Shown here one piece after another: positions 6,602-6,968 of a stretch of DNA of 6,968 nucleotides. A program made the position numbers and the translations under genes. Below the pieces are notes generated by a model. It had not been told where the DNA came from. It did not search any database and was given only the letters and a program-made list of their open reading frames with translations. Each line of letters starts with the position of its first letter. The first letter of the stretch is position 1. The stretch spans positions 1 through 6,968 of the forward strand of contig CAYQAJ010000268.1 in the NCBI GenBank assembly GCA_964415245.1. The letters run 5' to 3'. Source of the DNA: CAYQAJ01 sp964415245 (GTDB taxonomy: Bacteria > Planctomycetota > Planctomycetia > Pirellulales > Pirellulaceae).

Positions 6602-6627
6602 GTGGTATGGTCGGGAGACCATGCCAC
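6602..6627. repeat. Strong hairpin between rpoA and rplQ
   Basis: Arms GTGGTATGGTC (6602-6612) and GACCATGCCAC (6617-6627) form an 11-bp stem with a 4-base loop. In the rpoA-rplQ transcript (minus strand) there is one C-A mismatch and a UCCC loop; read on the plus strand the odd pair becomes G-U and the loop is GGGA. No T-run follows in either direction, so it is not a normal terminator. It starts 11 bases after the rpoA stop and may be a processing, pausing or translational control element. Confidence 0.6.
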
Positions 6628-6638
6628 AACCGTGTTAC

Positions 6639-6968
6639 TCAGCGTGCTGCCGGCGTGGGGGGAACGCGCATCCCCAGGTGCAGCCCCATTTCGGTCAGTT
6701 TTTCCTTCACTTCGGTCAGCGTCGTATCGCCGAAGTTGCGCACTTCCAACAGCTCGTCCTCGGAGCGCTGCACCAAATCGCGCACCGTAGCGATGTTTTC
6801 CGATTCCAAGCAGTTGGTCGCCCGAACCGATAGCTTCAGATCGACGAGGGACATGTTGAGCTTGGATTCCAGAATGGCATCGGTGCCCCCGGCGGCGCGG
6901 GCCTGCGCGTAGACACGGGGGCCCAGCTCGGCGTACTGCACGAAGGGGGTGAGGTGCTTGCGCAAAAT
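6639..6968 (-). CDS. rpoA: RNA polymerase alpha subunit, C-terminal part (5' end outside window)
   Basis: The last 109 residues of RpoA are present, ending at TGA (6639-6641); the gene continues beyond the right edge. They contain the tail of the inter-domain linker and the alpha C-terminal domain, which binds UP elements and activators. SVRATNCLESENI and DLVQRSEDELL match the helix-hairpin-helix fold, followed by RNFGDTTLTEVKEKL and GLHLGMRV. By spacing, the residues equivalent to E. coli Arg265, Asn268, Asn294, Gly296 and Glu302 are kept, while Lys298 and Ser299 are both threonine. The first codons read Ile-Leu (ATT TTG); the TTG at 6965 is an internal leucine, not a start. The gene lies directly ahead of rplQ, as in the standard alpha operon. 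Confidence 0.97.
   Translation of the reverse strand: MLRKHLTPFVQYAELGPRVYAQARAAGGTDAILESKLNMSLVDLKLSVRATNCLESENIATVRDLVQRSEDELLEVRNFGDTTLTEVKEKLTEMGLHLGMRVPPTPAAR

Noticed and set aside
6560..6622. Upstream in-frame start for rplQ at 6622
   Set aside because: It adds 21 residues with no counterpart in bL17, whose N-terminus is the conserved MRHRK, and it falls within a hairpin.

Overview
The window is a GC-rich stretch of bacterial chromosome in which all four genes lie on the minus strand. Reading in the direction of transcription (high to low coordinates) they are: the 3' end of rpoA (RNA polymerase alpha subunit, C-terminal domain), rplQ (ribosomal protein bL17), a LysR-type regulator, and gltB (large subunit of glutamate synthase). 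gltB fills the left 4.3 kb and runs off the left edge; rpoA runs off the right edge. Apart from the two clipped ends, the genes look intact. I see no mobile element, tRNA, rRNA or CRISPR array.

The enlarged bL17, with two internal insertions and an acidic tail, the general lack of strong Shine-Dalgarno sequences and the high GC content fit a member of the Planctomycetota, perhaps Pirellulales. This is an inference from remembered family features, not a database match.

Layout: 6639-6968 rpoA (partial); 6560-6638 a short gap with a strong hairpin; 5903-6559 rplQ; 5533-5902 a 370-base non-coding gap. The rplQ side of that gap carries several inverted and direct repeats, and the LysR side is AT-richer with a good sigma-70-like promoter and an overlapping LysR-type box. 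Then come 4435-5532, the LysR regulator with a long low-complexity tail; 4287-4434, a 148-base gap; and 1-4286, gltB.

rpoA and rplQ are the end of the conserved ribosomal protein/RNA polymerase alpha operon. The LysR gene and gltB form a second unit concerned with nitrogen assimilation: GltB, with a small subunit not seen here, makes two glutamates from glutamine and 2-oxoglutarate. The LysR protein is a positional candidate for its regulator, by analogy with GltC of Bacillus, although here it is upstream in the same direction rather than divergent.

This is mainly a housekeeping region. The most notable point is in GltB: the HNGEIN motif of the glutaminase domain reads HIGEIN, so the asparagine that normally forms the oxyanion hole is isoleucine at residue 262. 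That is either a lineage feature, a loss of glutaminase function or a one-base error. The very long open frames on the plus strand are codon-register mirrors of the real genes and are not annotated.
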